This document shows positions 34,837 to 43,924 of a stretch of DNA of 64,000 nucleotides, piece by piece. Below the pieces are notes generated by a model, which saw only the letters and a list, made by a program, of their open reading frames with translations, had not been told where the DNA came from and did no database searches. The first letter of the stretch is position 1; every line of letters starts with the position of its first letter. Source of the DNA: Bacillus_I endophytica_A. Its GTDB lineage: Bacteria; Bacillota; Bacilli; Bacillales; Bacillaceae_H. Where the stretch lies: the NCBI RefSeq assembly GCF_026790145.1, contig NZ_JALAMS010000003.1, positions 1 through 64,000 of the forward strand, given 5' to 3'. The translations under genes and the position numbers were made by a program.

Positions 34837-36660
34837 ATGAAAAAGGTTAGATTCTTTCAATCGATTCATTTTAAGTTTGTGTTAATTTATATTTTACTTA
34901 TTTTAATTGCGACCCAAATTATTGGGGCCTATTTTGTTCAAAAGCAGGAAGAGAATAATATTACAAACTTTAGGAATTCAATTAATGAACGAGTAGATGT
35001 ACTCGCTTATAGTGTGGAAAAAGAAATGGCAGAGAAAAGGAGTGAAGGTGATCCAACTTTAGAAGAGGAGATTGCCAAACTTCTGAATGATTTTAAGTCT
35101 GAGGATATTAGTGAGATTAGCGTTGTGGACAAAAATCATCAAGTTCTTGCTGTTTCAAACTATGATGCTAAAAGTACTGTTGGTAAGAAGTCTATGACAG
35201 ACCCTGTGAACAAAGCGTTATCAGGCGGTACTTATAATAATATGATGGTGAATAAAAAGAAAGGCGAGAGAATGAGAGTTGTAGCTGTTCCAGTTAATTC
35301 TAGTGAAGGTACAATTGGAGCTATCTATCTTGAAGCTTCAATGGAATCTCTTTATGAACAAATGAAACAAGTGAATGCTATTTTTGCAAAAGGAACGCTT
35401 CTTTCTCTTTTACTCACAGCTATTTTGGGGATTCTTCTTGCTCGTACAATTACAAGACCGATGTCTGACATGCGTCGCCAAGCCCTTGAAATGGCGAAAG
35501 GAAATTTCTCTCGTAAAGTAAAAGTATATGGCTATGATGAGATTGGACAGCTTGCTATTACGTTTAACAATTTGACGAGAAAACTCCAAGAAGCACAGGC
35601 AACAACAGAAGGGGAACGTCGGAAGCTTGCTTCTGTTCTTACGAATATGACAGATGGCGTCATTGCAACAGACCGAAAAGGTCGCGTTATTTTAATTAAC
35701 GAGCCTGCTGGACAAATGCTAGATGTTTCACGTGAAACTGTTCTTTCAGAATCTATCTTGAGGCTGTTAAACATTGAAAAAGAATACACGTTTGATACGT
35801 TATTAGAAGAGCAAAATTCACTTATTCTAGAATTTGATAAATATGATGAGCCCTATATTTTAAGAGCTACTGTATCTCCTATCCAGAAGGAAACAGGATT
35901 TATTAATGGGATTATCGTTGTACTTCATGATATTACAGAACAAGAGAAAATTGATCGTGAACGTCGTGAATTTGTTGCGAATGTTTCCCATGAGCTCCGC
36001 ACACCGCTTACAACGATGCGCAGCTATTTAGAAGCTCTTGCAGAAGGGGCATGGCAAGATAAAGAGATTGCACCGCGCTTTTTAGACGTTACGCAAACAG
36101 AAACAGAGCGAATGATTCGACTTGTTAATGATTTGCTTCAGCTATCAAGAATGGACAGTAGAGATTATCATTTAACAAAATCACAAGTGGACTTTATTGA
36201 TTTTTACAACCATATTATTGATCGTTTTGATATGAGCAAAAGTCAAAATATCGAGTTTGTTCGCAAACTTCCAGAAGGACCAATCTCAATTCAATTTGAT
36301 CAAGATAAGATTACACAAGTATTAGATAATATTATTTCAAATGCAATTAAATATTCCCCTGAAGGCGGAAAAGTGACATTTTCTGTTCAGCCTCAAGAGT
36401 TCTTCATTCTTGTTAGTGTGAAGGATGAAGGAATGGGCATTCCTCGTGAGAAAGTAAAGAAAATTTTTGAACGCTTTTACCGAGTTGACAAAGCAAGAAC
36501 AAGACAGCTTGGGGGAACAGGTCTTGGCTTAGCCATTGCCCGGGAAATGATTGAAGCTCATAAAGGTGAAATTTGGGCTGAAAGTAAAGAAGGAAAAGGA
36601 ACAACCATTCACTTTACGCTTCCTTTACAAGTAGAACAAGACGAGGATGAATGGATATGA
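34837..36660 (+). CDS. walK: Sensor histidine kinase WalK (YycG)
   Basis: The essential membrane kinase of WalR. The product is 607 aa. Two membrane segments (about 12-32 and 182-203) flank an extracellular Cache-like domain. HAMP, PAS and HisKA domains follow, with phosphorylated His385 in NVSHELRTPL, then the ATPase domain with DNIISNAIKYSPEGG, DEGMGIP and GGTGLGLAIA. The gene also carries DNA sites: a parS at 35724-35739 and an NBS-like site at 36535-36548. Confidence 0.97.
   Translation: MKKVRFFQSIHFKFVLIYILLILIATQIIGAYFVQKQEENNITNFRNSINERVDVLAYSVEKEMAEKRSEGDPTLEEEIAKLLNDFKSEDISEISVVDKNHQVLAVSNYDAKSTVGKKSMTDPVNKALSGGTYNNMMVNKKKGERMRVVAVPVNSSEGTIGAIYLEASMESLYEQMKQVNAIFAKGTLLSLLLTAILGILLARTITRPMSDMRRQALEMAKGNFSRKVKVYGYDEIGQLAITFNNLTRKLQEAQATTEGERRKLASVLTNMTDGVIATDRKGRVILINEPAGQMLDVSRETVLSESILRLLNIEKEYTFDTLLEEQNSLILEFDKYDEPYILRATVSPIQKETGFINGIIVVLHDITEQEKIDRERREFVANVSHELRTPLTTMRSYLEALAEGAWQDKEIAPRFLDVTQTETERMIRLVNDLLQLSRMDSRDYHLTKSQVDFIDFYNHIIDRFDMSKSQNIEFVRKLPEGPISIQFDQDKITQVLDNIISNAIKYSPEGGKVTFSVQPQEFFILVSVKDEGMGIPREKVKKIFERFYRVDKARTRQLGGTGLGLAIAREMIEAHKGEIWAESKEGKGTTIHFTLPLQVEQDEDEWI
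35724..35739. promoter_or_regulatory. parS site (Spo0J/ParB binding)
   Basis: TGTTTCACGTGAAACT contains the perfect 14-bp palindrome GTTTCACGTGAAAC and matches the bacterial parS 16-mer in 15 positions. It is inside walK; B. subtilis also has a parS in this gene. Confidence 0.9.
36535..36548. promoter_or_regulatory. NBS-like site (Noc binding)
   Basis: ATTGCCCGGGAAAT matches the B. subtilis Noc-binding sequence ATTTCCCGGGAAAT in 13 of 14 positions, including the discriminating CCCGGG centre. It lies in the 3' part of walK, 0.8 kb from parS. Confidence 0.5.
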
Positions 36661-37997
36661 GATATGAAAATATCAAAACCGTAGTACTGTCATGTTTAAT
36701 TTTGATTAGCCTTATTTTAACGTGGACATTGTGGACTTACACACCTGCATATGATGAAATGGGTAAAGACAAGGCATCTTATGTAGAGGATGTGAAAATC
36801 GGTAAAACTAAGATGTTAGAAGAACATATTCAGCCGTCTTTAATTTTAGCTCACTTTACTTCCAATCATAAAGGACTTCTCAATAAAGATATGGATACAT
36901 GGACGAATGAGATGAAGAAATGGTCTATTTCTGATGTAGTGCGTATTTCGAATACTTCTTTTGAGCGTCCAGAAGATTTCTATGATTTTGTACATGGAAA
37001 TCAGACAATGGAAATCCTCTATCCAACAAAGATGCCATTATCAACTTTCCAAAATATGTACGAAGTAAAAGGGACAATGCCATCTGGGACATTTGACCGA
37101 ATCATTCTTAAGCCAGGTCAAGCGGATAATGTCTCACAGTCTGTTCGTATCTATTTTGTTAATTACGAGACAGAAGAGATTTACGAGGCAAATATAAAGG
37201 GATTTAATGAAGCTACATGGGAGAAACACTACCAAGACATACAAAGCAATGGACAGGATTATATAGCATTTAAAAGAGAAGATCAATCGGTTCTTTTCTT
37301 ACCAGAGCAACCAACACCACTTCAACAAAAAAGTTATAAACAAGAAATGATTTCATCTGATAAGTTTCGCAATGCATTGTTTGATAATATGAAAATTGTT
37401 GAAGAAAATGAACTCTCAGGTCAAACCGTTTATAACGATTCAAAGCGAATGTTGGAATTATCTAAAACAAAACCAATAATGGAATACACAAACTTTGAAG
37501 ATGCAACTCAAAGTGTTGATGCAGATAAAGAGGGAGCGATAAAAAGATCATTTGATTTTGTAAATGCTCATGGAGGTTGGACAGATCCATATTATCTAAC
37601 AGAATGGAATTCAGATCAAAGTGTAATGTTCCAGCTTCATGAAGATTATTATCCCGTTTTTAATGATGATAATTTGGCTAAAATTACGATAAAGTCATCA
37701 GGACAAAATATTTCTGCATATAAACGTCCAACCTTTCAATTAGGAAAGCTTTCAGACGAGTACGGGAAGAAAATTAAACTACCATCTGGTGAAGATGTTA
37801 TAAAAGAAATTAAAGCAAGAGAAAACTTTGATGACAGCAAATTGAAAAATATCGTAGTAGGTTATGAGCTGCAAACAGAGAAAGACTTTACAAATGTAAT
37901 TACGCTCAAGCCATATTGGTTTTATAAGTATGATGGAATATGGTATAAAATTGTAGATAAAGCAGAGCAAGGAGGAGATAAGGATGGATTGGAATAA
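36657..37997 (+). CDS. walH: WalK regulator WalH (YycH)
   Basis: A membrane-anchored extracellular protein that with WalI restrains WalK in Bacillus. The product is 446 aa. One N-terminal membrane segment (about 8-26, NIKTVVLSCLILISLILTW) is followed by an extracytoplasmic domain. The start overlapping the walK stop (ATGA) has GAGGA at nine bases and gives MRYENIKT as in relatives; an ATG two codons earlier is spaced too closely. Confidence 0.93.
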   Translation: MRYENIKTVVLSCLILISLILTWTLWTYTPAYDEMGKDKASYVEDVKIGKTKMLEEHIQPSLILAHFTSNHKGLLNKDMDTWTNEMKKWSISDVVRISNTSFERPEDFYDFVHGNQTMEILYPTKMPLSTFQNMYEVKGTMPSGTFDRIILKPGQADNVSQSVRIYFVNYETEEIYEANIKGFNEATWEKHYQDIQSNGQDYIAFKREDQSVLFLPEQPTPLQQKSYKQEMISSDKFRNALFDNMKIVEENELSGQTVYNDSKRMLELSKTKPIMEYTNFEDATQSVDADKEGAIKRSFDFVNAHGGWTDPYYLTEWNSDQSVMFQLHEDYYPVFNDDNLAKITIKSSGQNISAYKRPTFQLGKLSDEYGKKIKLPSGEDVIKEIKARENFDDSKLKNIVVGYELQTEKDFTNVITLKPYWFYKYDGIWYKIVDKAEQGGDKDGLE

Positions 37998-38748
37998 GAC
38001 GAAAACGATTTTTATCGTTATCTTCTTTATCCTGGACCTTTTTCTTGCTCGTCAATTTATGGTCAAAAGAGAAGCTAATCAGCTTGAGATGATTTCAGAA
38101 CGAACAGTTGAAGAGTTATTACAAGATGCTAATATTACATTTAAAGAGTCACCAAGCAGCAATGAGAAGGCAGGATATATTAAAGCTTATGTTCATACAT
38201 TTACAGAAAAAGAAGTGAATAGTTTAAAAGACCAAAAGGTTGAAGTTCAAGAAGAGGGGAAAGAAATTCATGGAGAGTTTACAAAGCCAACCTCTTTGCC
38301 TACTTCTGATGAAACGAACAAATTAGAAGACTTTGTGAAAAAGAACATGATAAATGGCGATCAGTATAAGCTAATACAGGTTGATAAAGAAGGTGGACAA
38401 ATTACATTTGCCCAGTTGTATAAACAAAAGCCTGTTTATGATAATACTAAAACCTTTATTACCGTTCAACTTAATGAAAAGAATGAAATGGTATCTTATA
38501 AACAAAGGATGTTAGAGCAGTTTGAACAGAGAACAGAAGCTGAGACTGTGAAAAGTAGAATTAATGCTGTTAATGAACTTTATGATAATAATAAGATTAA
38601 ACAAAATAGTGAAGTTAGCATGGATTTAGGTTATTATGCGTACTTCCCACCTGCAACTGATTCACAAATCTTAGCCCCAACATGGCGAGTGACTGTGGAT
38701 AAGGATAAAGGTGAGGTTGAAGTGTACTATGTGACAGCACTTGATTAG
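37984..38748 (+). CDS. walI: WalK regulator WalI (YycI)
   Basis: The second negative partner of WalK. The product is 254 aa, starting MDWNKTKTIFIVIFFILDLFL with one membrane segment near the N-terminus and a YycI extracellular domain ending with the peptidase-propeptide-like WRVTVDKDKGEVEVYYV. It overlaps walH by 14 bp. AAGGAGG lies before the ATG. Confidence 0.93.
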   Translation: MDWNKTKTIFIVIFFILDLFLARQFMVKREANQLEMISERTVEELLQDANITFKESPSSNEKAGYIKAYVHTFTEKEVNSLKDQKVEVQEEGKEIHGEFTKPTSLPTSDETNKLEDFVKKNMINGDQYKLIQVDKEGGQITFAQLYKQKPVYDNTKTFITVQLNEKNEMVSYKQRMLEQFEQRTEAETVKSRINAVNELYDNNKIKQNSEVSMDLGYYAYFPPATDSQILAPTWRVTVDKDKGEVEVYYVTALD

Positions 38749-38785
38749 AGAAAGACGTAATGGTTAAAAAAACGGAGTGAGAACG

Positions 38786-39589
38786 GTGAGTTTACAATTT
38801 AGTGTGCTAGCAAGTGGGAGTACAGGAAATGCTCTTTTTGTTGGCAATGGAAAAGAATCACTACTAGTTGACGCAGGACTTAGTGGTAAGAGGATGGAAC
38901 AGCTTTTTAAAGAGGTTGATCAATCAATTGAGAACTTATCAGGCATTTTAGTGACCCATGAGCATAGTGACCATATTAAAGGTCTTGGGGTGCTCGCAAG
39001 AAAATATAAACTGCCTCTTTACGCAAATGAAAAAACATGGAAGGCAATGGAGCACTTAATTGGGACAGTTCCAACAGAGCAAAAGTTTTCATTTGAAATT
39101 GGAGATGTAAAAAGCTTTGGAGGAATTGAAGTAGAATCATTTGGGGTTTCCCATGATGCCGCAGAGCCAATGTTTTACACGTTTCATAGTGAAGGAAAAA
39201 AGCTCACTCTTTTAACAGATACCGGATATGTTAGCGATAGAATGAAAGGCATTGTTAGAAATAGCGATGCCTTCATTTTTGAGAGCAATCATGATGTTGA
39301 GATGCTTCGCATGGGACATTATCCGTGGAATATTAAGAGACGTATTTTGAGCGACCTTGGTCATGTATCAAATGAAGATGCAGCTATCGCTTTGTCAGAA
39401 GTGATTGGAGACCATACAAAATATATTTACTTAGCTCATCTAAGCCAAGATAATAATATGAAAGAACTTGCTAGAATGACAGCAGAGCAAACATTAAAAG
39501 AAAAAGACCATGGAGTTGGCATTCAGTTCAATATCCATGATACTGATCCGAAAAAGCCAACGCCTCTTATTGATCTTTCACACACGTAA
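38786..39589 (+). CDS. walJ: Metallo-beta-lactamase fold hydrolase WalJ (YycJ)
   Basis: A 267-aa cytoplasmic MBL-fold enzyme, related to exonucleases and implicated in coordinating replication or repair with division. The metal site HEHSDH is at 58-63, with further ligands in GVSHDAAEP and LLTDTGYV and the terminal YLAHLSQDNN. The start is a GTG giving MSLQFSVLASGSTGN as in relatives, not the earlier GTG. Confidence 0.94.
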   Translation: MSLQFSVLASGSTGNALFVGNGKESLLVDAGLSGKRMEQLFKEVDQSIENLSGILVTHEHSDHIKGLGVLARKYKLPLYANEKTWKAMEHLIGTVPTEQKFSFEIGDVKSFGGIEVESFGVSHDAAEPMFYTFHSEGKKLTLLTDTGYVSDRMKGIVRNSDAFIFESNHDVEMLRMGHYPWNIKRRILSDLGHVSNEDAAIALSEVIGDHTKYIYLAHLSQDNNMKELARMTAEQTLKEKDHGVGIQFNIHDTDPKKPTPLIDLSHT

Positions 39590-39665
39590 ATCCCTCTAAA
39601 TGAAGGATAGAAAAACTTCAAACATCCATACTATAAAAGCATATGTCTAATGTGAGAAAGGATGA

Positions 39666-40853
39666 ATGTTTGAAGTGGGGCTTTACGATGAACGGAAAGG
39701 AAGAAAGAGAACTATATTTTTTACAGGTCTTATGGGTGCAATTATCGGTGCTATTCTTATCCTGCTTGCTTTTTCTGCCTTAGAGAGAAATGGTATTTTA
39801 TCAAGCCGCACAGAGAGCAGTAATAAAGAGGGAAACAACATTTCAGAAGAGCGGTCTGTTTCGATTGATGTGACAACAGACATTACTGAAGCTGTTGATA
39901 AAGTATCTGATGCTGTTGTGGGGATTGTGAACATCCAAAAGAGTGGTTTCTGGGAAGATGAGAGTGAATCATCTGAAGCTGGAACAGGTTCAGGAGTCCT
40001 TTATAAAAAGAGTGGAAATAAAGCATATCTTGTTACCAATTATCATGTTATTGAAGGTGCAAATGAGATTGAAGTAAGTTTAAAAGATGGATCACGTATT
40101 GTTGGAAAAGTACGTGGTGGAGATGATTTAACAGATTTAGCGGTCATTGAGATTGATGGTAAGAATATTAAAACACTCGCTGAATTTGGAGACTCAGACC
40201 GTATTAAAGCAGGAGAACCTGCAATTGCAATTGGTAATCCTCTCGGTCTTCAGTTTGCAGGTTCTGTCACACAAGGAATTATCTCAGGCACAAACAGATT
40301 AATTCCTCAAGACTTAAACAATGACGGAAACCCAGACTGGCAAGCAGAGGTTATTCAAACAGATGCAGCAATTAACCCTGGAAATAGCGGTGGAGCTCTT
40401 ATTAATGTGGCAGGCAAAGTTATTGGTATCAACTCCATGAAAATTGCTCAAGATGCCGTTGAAGGAATTGGATTGTCAATCCCGATTAATACAGCACGAC
40501 CGTTTATTGAAGATCTTGAAAAAGATGGAGAAGTCCACAGACCGTATATTGGCGTAAGTACTCTTTCACTATCACAAATTTCAGGTTATCATCTACAAGA
40601 AACATTAAAGTTGCCAAAAAGCATTGTAGAGGGAGTAGCAGTGCTCCGCGTTTCTCGTCTTTCACCAGCAGCTAAAGCAGGAATAAAGGAATATGATGTC
40701 ATTGTGGAGATCGATGGACATCGAGTGCGAAACATCATTGATCTACGCAAATACTTGTATCAAAAAGGAGTCAATGATACATTAGACATTACGTTTTATC
40801 GCAATGGAAAGAAGAAAAACGAAACGTTAAAACTTGTGGAAGAACCAAAGTAA
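39666..40853 (+). CDS. htrA: HtrA-like serine protease
   Basis: A membrane-anchored DegP/HtrA-family quality-control protease. The product is 395 aa. One membrane segment (about 17-37) follows a basic cytoplasmic N-terminus. The trypsin-like domain has His127 (NYHVIEG), Asp157 (DLTDLAVI) and Ser241 (GNSGGAL). One C-terminal PDZ domain contains SPAAKAGIKEYDVIVEIDGHRV. It lies at the end of the wal operon, as in B. subtilis (htrC/yyxA). Confidence 0.95.
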   Translation: MFEVGLYDERKGRKRTIFFTGLMGAIIGAILILLAFSALERNGILSSRTESSNKEGNNISEERSVSIDVTTDITEAVDKVSDAVVGIVNIQKSGFWEDESESSEAGTGSGVLYKKSGNKAYLVTNYHVIEGANEIEVSLKDGSRIVGKVRGGDDLTDLAVIEIDGKNIKTLAEFGDSDRIKAGEPAIAIGNPLGLQFAGSVTQGIISGTNRLIPQDLNNDGNPDWQAEVIQTDAAINPGNSGGALINVAGKVIGINSMKIAQDAVEGIGLSIPINTARPFIEDLEKDGEVHRPYIGVSTLSLSQISGYHLQETLKLPKSIVEGVAVLRVSRLSPAAKAGIKEYDVIVEIDGHRVRNIIDLRKYLYQKGVNDTLDITFYRNGKKKNETLKLVEEPK

Positions 40854-40884
40854 AACAGGAGAAAATCTTTCTCCTGTTTTTACG
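40852..40884 (+). terminator. htrA terminator
   Basis: AAAACAGGAGAAA / TTTCTCCTGTTTT arms with a three-base loop, starting inside the stop codon. It ends the wal operon. Confidence 0.9.
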
Positions 40885-40893
40885 TTAATAACT

Positions 40894-40935
40894 TGTGGAT
40901 AACTCCAGAATTTTCTGTGTATTATTTTGTCCACA
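40894..40935. other. DnaA boxes before yyzF
   Basis: A perfect TGTGGATAA (40894-40902) and a one-mismatch inverse TTGTCCACA (40927-40935). Confidence 0.6.
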
Positions 40936-40965
40936 GAAAGAAGAAAACGTAAAGGAGAAAAAAAT

Positions 40966-41124
40966 ATGAAAGTGAATTGCTGCCTTGAGCACGTAGAGCT
41001 TGCGCTTGATATTGTTGTTGATGAAACAGAAGAAGCACCAATTATGAAAGAGCTAGACAAAGAACTGTGTATAACTTGTGAATATTGCGAAAATAATGCT
41101 ACATATATAGTGGGGAACGAGTGA
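40966..41124 (+). CDS. yyzF: CxxH/CxxC protein YyzF
   Basis: A 52-aa protein, MKVNCCLEHVELALDIVVDE... with CCLEH near the N-terminus and CITCEYC near the C-terminus, the paired Cys/His motifs of the CxxH/CxxC family. They would bind one zinc ion. The function is unknown. The start is the ATG after AAAGGAGAAA. DnaA boxes lie on both sides. Confidence 0.85.
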   Translation: MKVNCCLEHVELALDIVVDETEEAPIMKELDKELCITCEYCENNATYIVGNE

Positions 41125-41148
41125 TCCTATACCATATATGCCACTCTT

Positions 41149-41178
41149 TGTGGATATGTGGATAATTTCTGTGTATAA
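41149..41178. other. DnaA box cluster before rlmH
   Basis: TGTGGATAT (41149-41157) shares one base with the perfect TGTGGATAA (41157-41165). TGTGTATAA follows at 41170-41178. The B. subtilis genome has a DnaA-binding cluster next to rlmH (yydA), so this looks conserved. Confidence 0.65.
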
Positions 41179-41214
41179 CTTGTTTGTAAACTATTTACAG
41201 AGAGGAGACAACCT

Positions 41215-41694
41215 GTGAATATCTCGATTATTACAGTTGGAAAATTAAAAGAAAAATACTTAAAACAAGGTATTAATGAATACTTAAAACGCTTATCAGC
41301 TTATGCAAAGGTAGAAGTAGTTGAACTTCCAGATGAGAAAGCACCTGAAAACCTTAGTGAGGTTGAAATGGAACAAGTGAAAGGAAAAGAGGGAGAGCGC
41401 ATCCTTGCTAAAATTTCACAAGATACACATGTTATTGCTCTTGCCATTGAAGGAAAAATGAAATCATCTGAACAGCTTGCAGATGATTTAGACAAGCTTG
41501 CTACATATGGAAAAAGTAAAATTGCTTTTGTTATTGGTGGATCACTAGGATTAAGCAGTGATGTAATGAAAAGAGCTAATGATACATTGTCATTTTCAAA
41601 AATGACTTTTCCACATCAGTTGATGAGATTGATTTTAGTGGAGCAGATTTATCGCGGATTTCGAATTAATCGAGGAGAACCGTACCATAAGTAA
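41215..41694 (+). CDS. rlmH: 23S rRNA (pseudouridine-N3) methyltransferase RlmH
   Basis: Methylates pseudouridine 1915 in helix 69 of 23S rRNA (SPOUT family). The product is 159 aa, full length. The SPOUT knot region has FVIGGSLGLSSDV and the C-terminus is FRINRGEPYHK. A GTG start follows GAGAGGAGA. Its last codons are the known insertion target of staphylococcal SCC elements, and a near-copy of them occurs at 45809. Confidence 0.97.
   Translation: MNISIITVGKLKEKYLKQGINEYLKRLSAYAKVEVVELPDEKAPENLSEVEMEQVKGKEGERILAKISQDTHVIALAIEGKMKSSEQLADDLDKLATYGKSKIAFVIGGSLGLSSDVMKRANDTLSFSKMTFPHQLMRLILVEQIYRGFRINRGEPYHK
41677..41693. repeat. att-like direct repeat, copy 1 (3' end of rlmH)
   Basis: GAACCGTACCATAAGTA encodes the last residues EPYHK of RlmH plus part of the stop. 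It is repeated with one change (A for G) in the same orientation at 45809-45825. Position and codons match the SCC attachment site of staphylococci. Confidence 0.7.
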
Positions 41695-41710
41695 ACGATG
41701 ATTTTATGAA

Positions 41711-41743
41711 TAAAAGGTACCTCTATTTTAGAGGTACCTTTTA
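41711..41743. terminator. Terminator after rlmH
   Basis: Palindromic arms TAAAAGGTACCTCTA / TAGAGGTACCTTTTA with a three-base loop. It can serve rlmH and the convergent transporter gene. Confidence 0.85.
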
Positions 41744-41813
41744 GCACATTATTATTCTAATACAGTGACCTATAAAGGCTATTTTGCAGAGATTAACCAA
41801 TCTTGGTAGCCTT

Positions 41814-43025
41814 TCATGCGGCGTGAGTTTTTTCTTTTTTCAAAACATCTCTTTGACCAGGTGCCTTGATAAACAGCGCAATGACTACTGAGATTATACT
41901 TAACACGGCAATAAACGTGAAGGTAGAAACAAAGCTGCCAAGCGCTGCGGCAATAAATGATCCGGACAATGCACCGATCCCAAACCCTTGATAAATGATC
42001 CCATAGTTTTTACTTTGGTTTTTTAAGCCAAAGAAATCGGCAACAATTGCAGGGAAAATGGTTATATTTCCGCCAAAACAGAAAGCAATTCCTGCAACAC
42101 ACGCAAAGAACAATCCATAATTTAGTTCTAGAAAACTTAAAGCAGATACAGCTACTGCAGTTACCAACAAAGCGCCTGCTACTACTTTTAAACGGCCAAC
42201 TTTATCTGATAATGCTCCAAGGATAATGCGTCCAATTGTATTGAAAATTGCTACCAACGCTACAGCATTGGCTGCTGTTGCCACATCCAAACCAGCTAAA
42301 CTTACACCGATATCTTTTACAACTCCGATTAAATATAAACCGCTCATACACGCAGTGAAAAACATGATAAACAATAAGTAAGCTTCTTTTGTTTTAAGCA
42401 TTTCTTTAACTGTGTAGTCTTTAGCTTGTACCCCATTAACAGCCGGGGACTGGCCTGTTACCTGTGCCTCGCGAACTAAGAATGAGCCGCCTATAACCAT
42501 AATCATCACGATTATGCCCCAGTATAAAAATGTATAAGATACGCCAACGTTTTGAATTAGTGATCCGTTAATATATTTGAACAGCAAACTTCCTGTACCA
42601 TAAGCACCGACAGAGATTCCAGAAATAAGCCCTTTTCTCTCCGGAAACCACTTAATAAGATTTGACAATGATGTGATATAAGCAGTACCATCGGCAAATC
42701 CTACCACAACACCAGCCAGGATATAAAGCATCCATAATGATGAGACTTGTGAGCTAATGATTAAACCTGCGCCCAAGACAATGCCTGCAGTTGCGATTAA
42801 GCGGCGAATTCCCCAGCGATCCTGAAGTTTGCCGGCAAATAGTGTTGAAAAAGCTAAAGCAAAGCTTGTAATTGAAAAAGTAATGGCTACCGAGTTCAAT
42901 TGCCACCCAAAGTGATCAACCAATGGTTGGTTAAATAAGCTCCATGTATAAATAGTTCCCAATCCCATTTGAACAATAATGGTTCCTAGAACAATCAGCC
43001 AGCGATTACTTGTTTGTGAATTCAT
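41814..43025 (-). CDS. OFA-family MFS transporter (YhjX-like)
   Basis: A 403-aa, 12-segment permease. The N-terminus NRWLIVLGTIIVQMGLGTIYTWSLFNQPL is typical of the oxalate:formate antiporter family, as are KGLISGISVGAYGTGSLLF and the loop GRIILGALSDKVGRLK. E. coli YhjX, of this family, is induced by a LytS/LytTR-type system (YpdAB) in response to pyruvate. A LytTR regulator and a LytS kinase are encoded directly upstream here, so a carboxylate, perhaps pyruvate, is a plausible substrate. Sampled rows reach 53-55% G+C against about 35% in rlmH, suggesting transfer. Confidence 0.82.
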   Translation of the reverse strand: MNSQTSNRWLIVLGTIIVQMGLGTIYTWSLFNQPLVDHFGWQLNSVAITFSITSFALAFSTLFAGKLQDRWGIRRLIATAGIVLGAGLIISSQVSSLWMLYILAGVVVGFADGTAYITSLSNLIKWFPERKGLISGISVGAYGTGSLLFKYINGSLIQNVGVSYTFLYWGIIVMIMVIGGSFLVREAQVTGQSPAVNGVQAKDYTVKEMLKTKEAYLLFIMFFTACMSGLYLIGVVKDIGVSLAGLDVATAANAVALVAIFNTIGRIILGALSDKVGRLKVVAGALLVTAVAVSALSFLELNYGLFFACVAGIAFCFGGNITIFPAIVADFFGLKNQSKNYGIIYQGFGIGALSGSFIAAALGSFVSTFTFIAVLSIISVVIALFIKAPGQRDVLKKEKTHAA

Positions 43026-43047
43026 GTTGATCTTCCCTTCAACTTAC

Positions 43048-43118
43048 GAAACCAATGCTGGTTTCTTAGTAGAATGCGTTTACAAGAAGATCATACCACT
43101 AAAAAAAATCATGAAACC
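43048..43118 (-). promoter_or_regulatory. Transporter promoter with weak -35, CRE-like site and hairpin
   Basis: On the minus strand TATGAT (43090-43095) is 17 bp from GGTTTC (43113-43118), a poor -35 box that would need an activator. TGTAAACGCATTCT (43071-43084), a two-mismatch CRE for CcpA, overlaps the expected start of transcription. GAAACCA / TGGTTTC (43048-43065) forms a perfect inverted repeat in the leader. Confidence 0.5.
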
Positions 43119-43159
43119 GTATTCAGAACCAAATGCTTAAAGAAGGGAATGAATTGCAG

Positions 43160-43924
43160 TTAAAATCGCATAATTTGTCGAAACTCTTTTACTTTGCTCC
43201 GGCTTACAGGTATCTCAGCATTAAAGTCCTTAAGATGAATCATATAGGTTTGGTTAAACCAAGGGACGATTTCACGGATTTTGGATAAATTCACTGTATA
43301 AGAGCGATGACAGCGAAAAAAAAGGTTCTGGGGAAGAGTAGAATGGAACTCTGTTATACTCATTGGCATCGTATATTCTTCATCAAACGTATAGACCAGT
43401 GTTACCTTTTCACTCGCCAGTGCGTAATAAATATCATTCACGTCTGTGACGATTATTTTATCGTTTTTTCGCAAGTTTACTCGAGCATCCGTTCCTAAGA
43501 CTTTAACTGAATCATTTTTTTGAAAAGATAACTCCTCTTCTTTATCTATTTGATTTAGCTCACGCAAAAAAGCAGATTCGAGCTTATGTAACATAGCAGC
43601 AATCCGCTTCTCATCATATGGCTTAAGGATATAATCAAAGGCTTCAAGTTCAAATGCCTGAGCCGCATGTTCTTTGTATGCTGTTGTAAAAATAATATAG
43701 GGTTTTTTTGCAAACTTACTTATATTGCTTGCCAGCAACATTCCATCGAGAGATGGAATGTTGATATCAAGAAAAATAGCATCTGTGTCATTTTCTTGTA
43801 AAAATTTTAGGACATCTAATCCATCTTCAAAGCAATTAGTCACCTGGATGCTGCTATGTGTTTCAATAAGATATTTTAATTCTTCTCTTGCAGGAAATTC
43901 GTCTTCAACAATGATCGCTTTCAT
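43160..43924 (-). CDS. LytTR-family response regulator
   Basis: A 254-aa two-domain regulator. The receiver domain has Asp53 in AIFLDINIPSLDG, with TTAY and the conserved Lys in YILKPYDE. A LytTR DNA-binding domain follows (about 145-254) with FFRCHRSYTVNLSKI and PVSRSKVKEFRQ. It overlaps the kinase stop by ATGA, so the pair is translationally coupled. It most likely activates the adjacent transporter gene, as YpdB does yhjX. Confidence 0.92.
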   Translation of the reverse strand: MKAIIVEDEFPAREELKYLIETHSSIQVTNCFEDGLDVLKFLQENDTDAIFLDINIPSLDGMLLASNISKFAKKPYIIFTTAYKEHAAQAFELEAFDYILKPYDEKRIAAMLHKLESAFLRELNQIDKEEELSFQKNDSVKVLGTDARVNLRKNDKIIVTDVNDIYYALASEKVTLVYTFDEEYTMPMSITEFHSTLPQNLFFRCHRSYTVNLSKIREIVPWFNQTYMIHLKDFNAEIPVSRSKVKEFRQIMRF

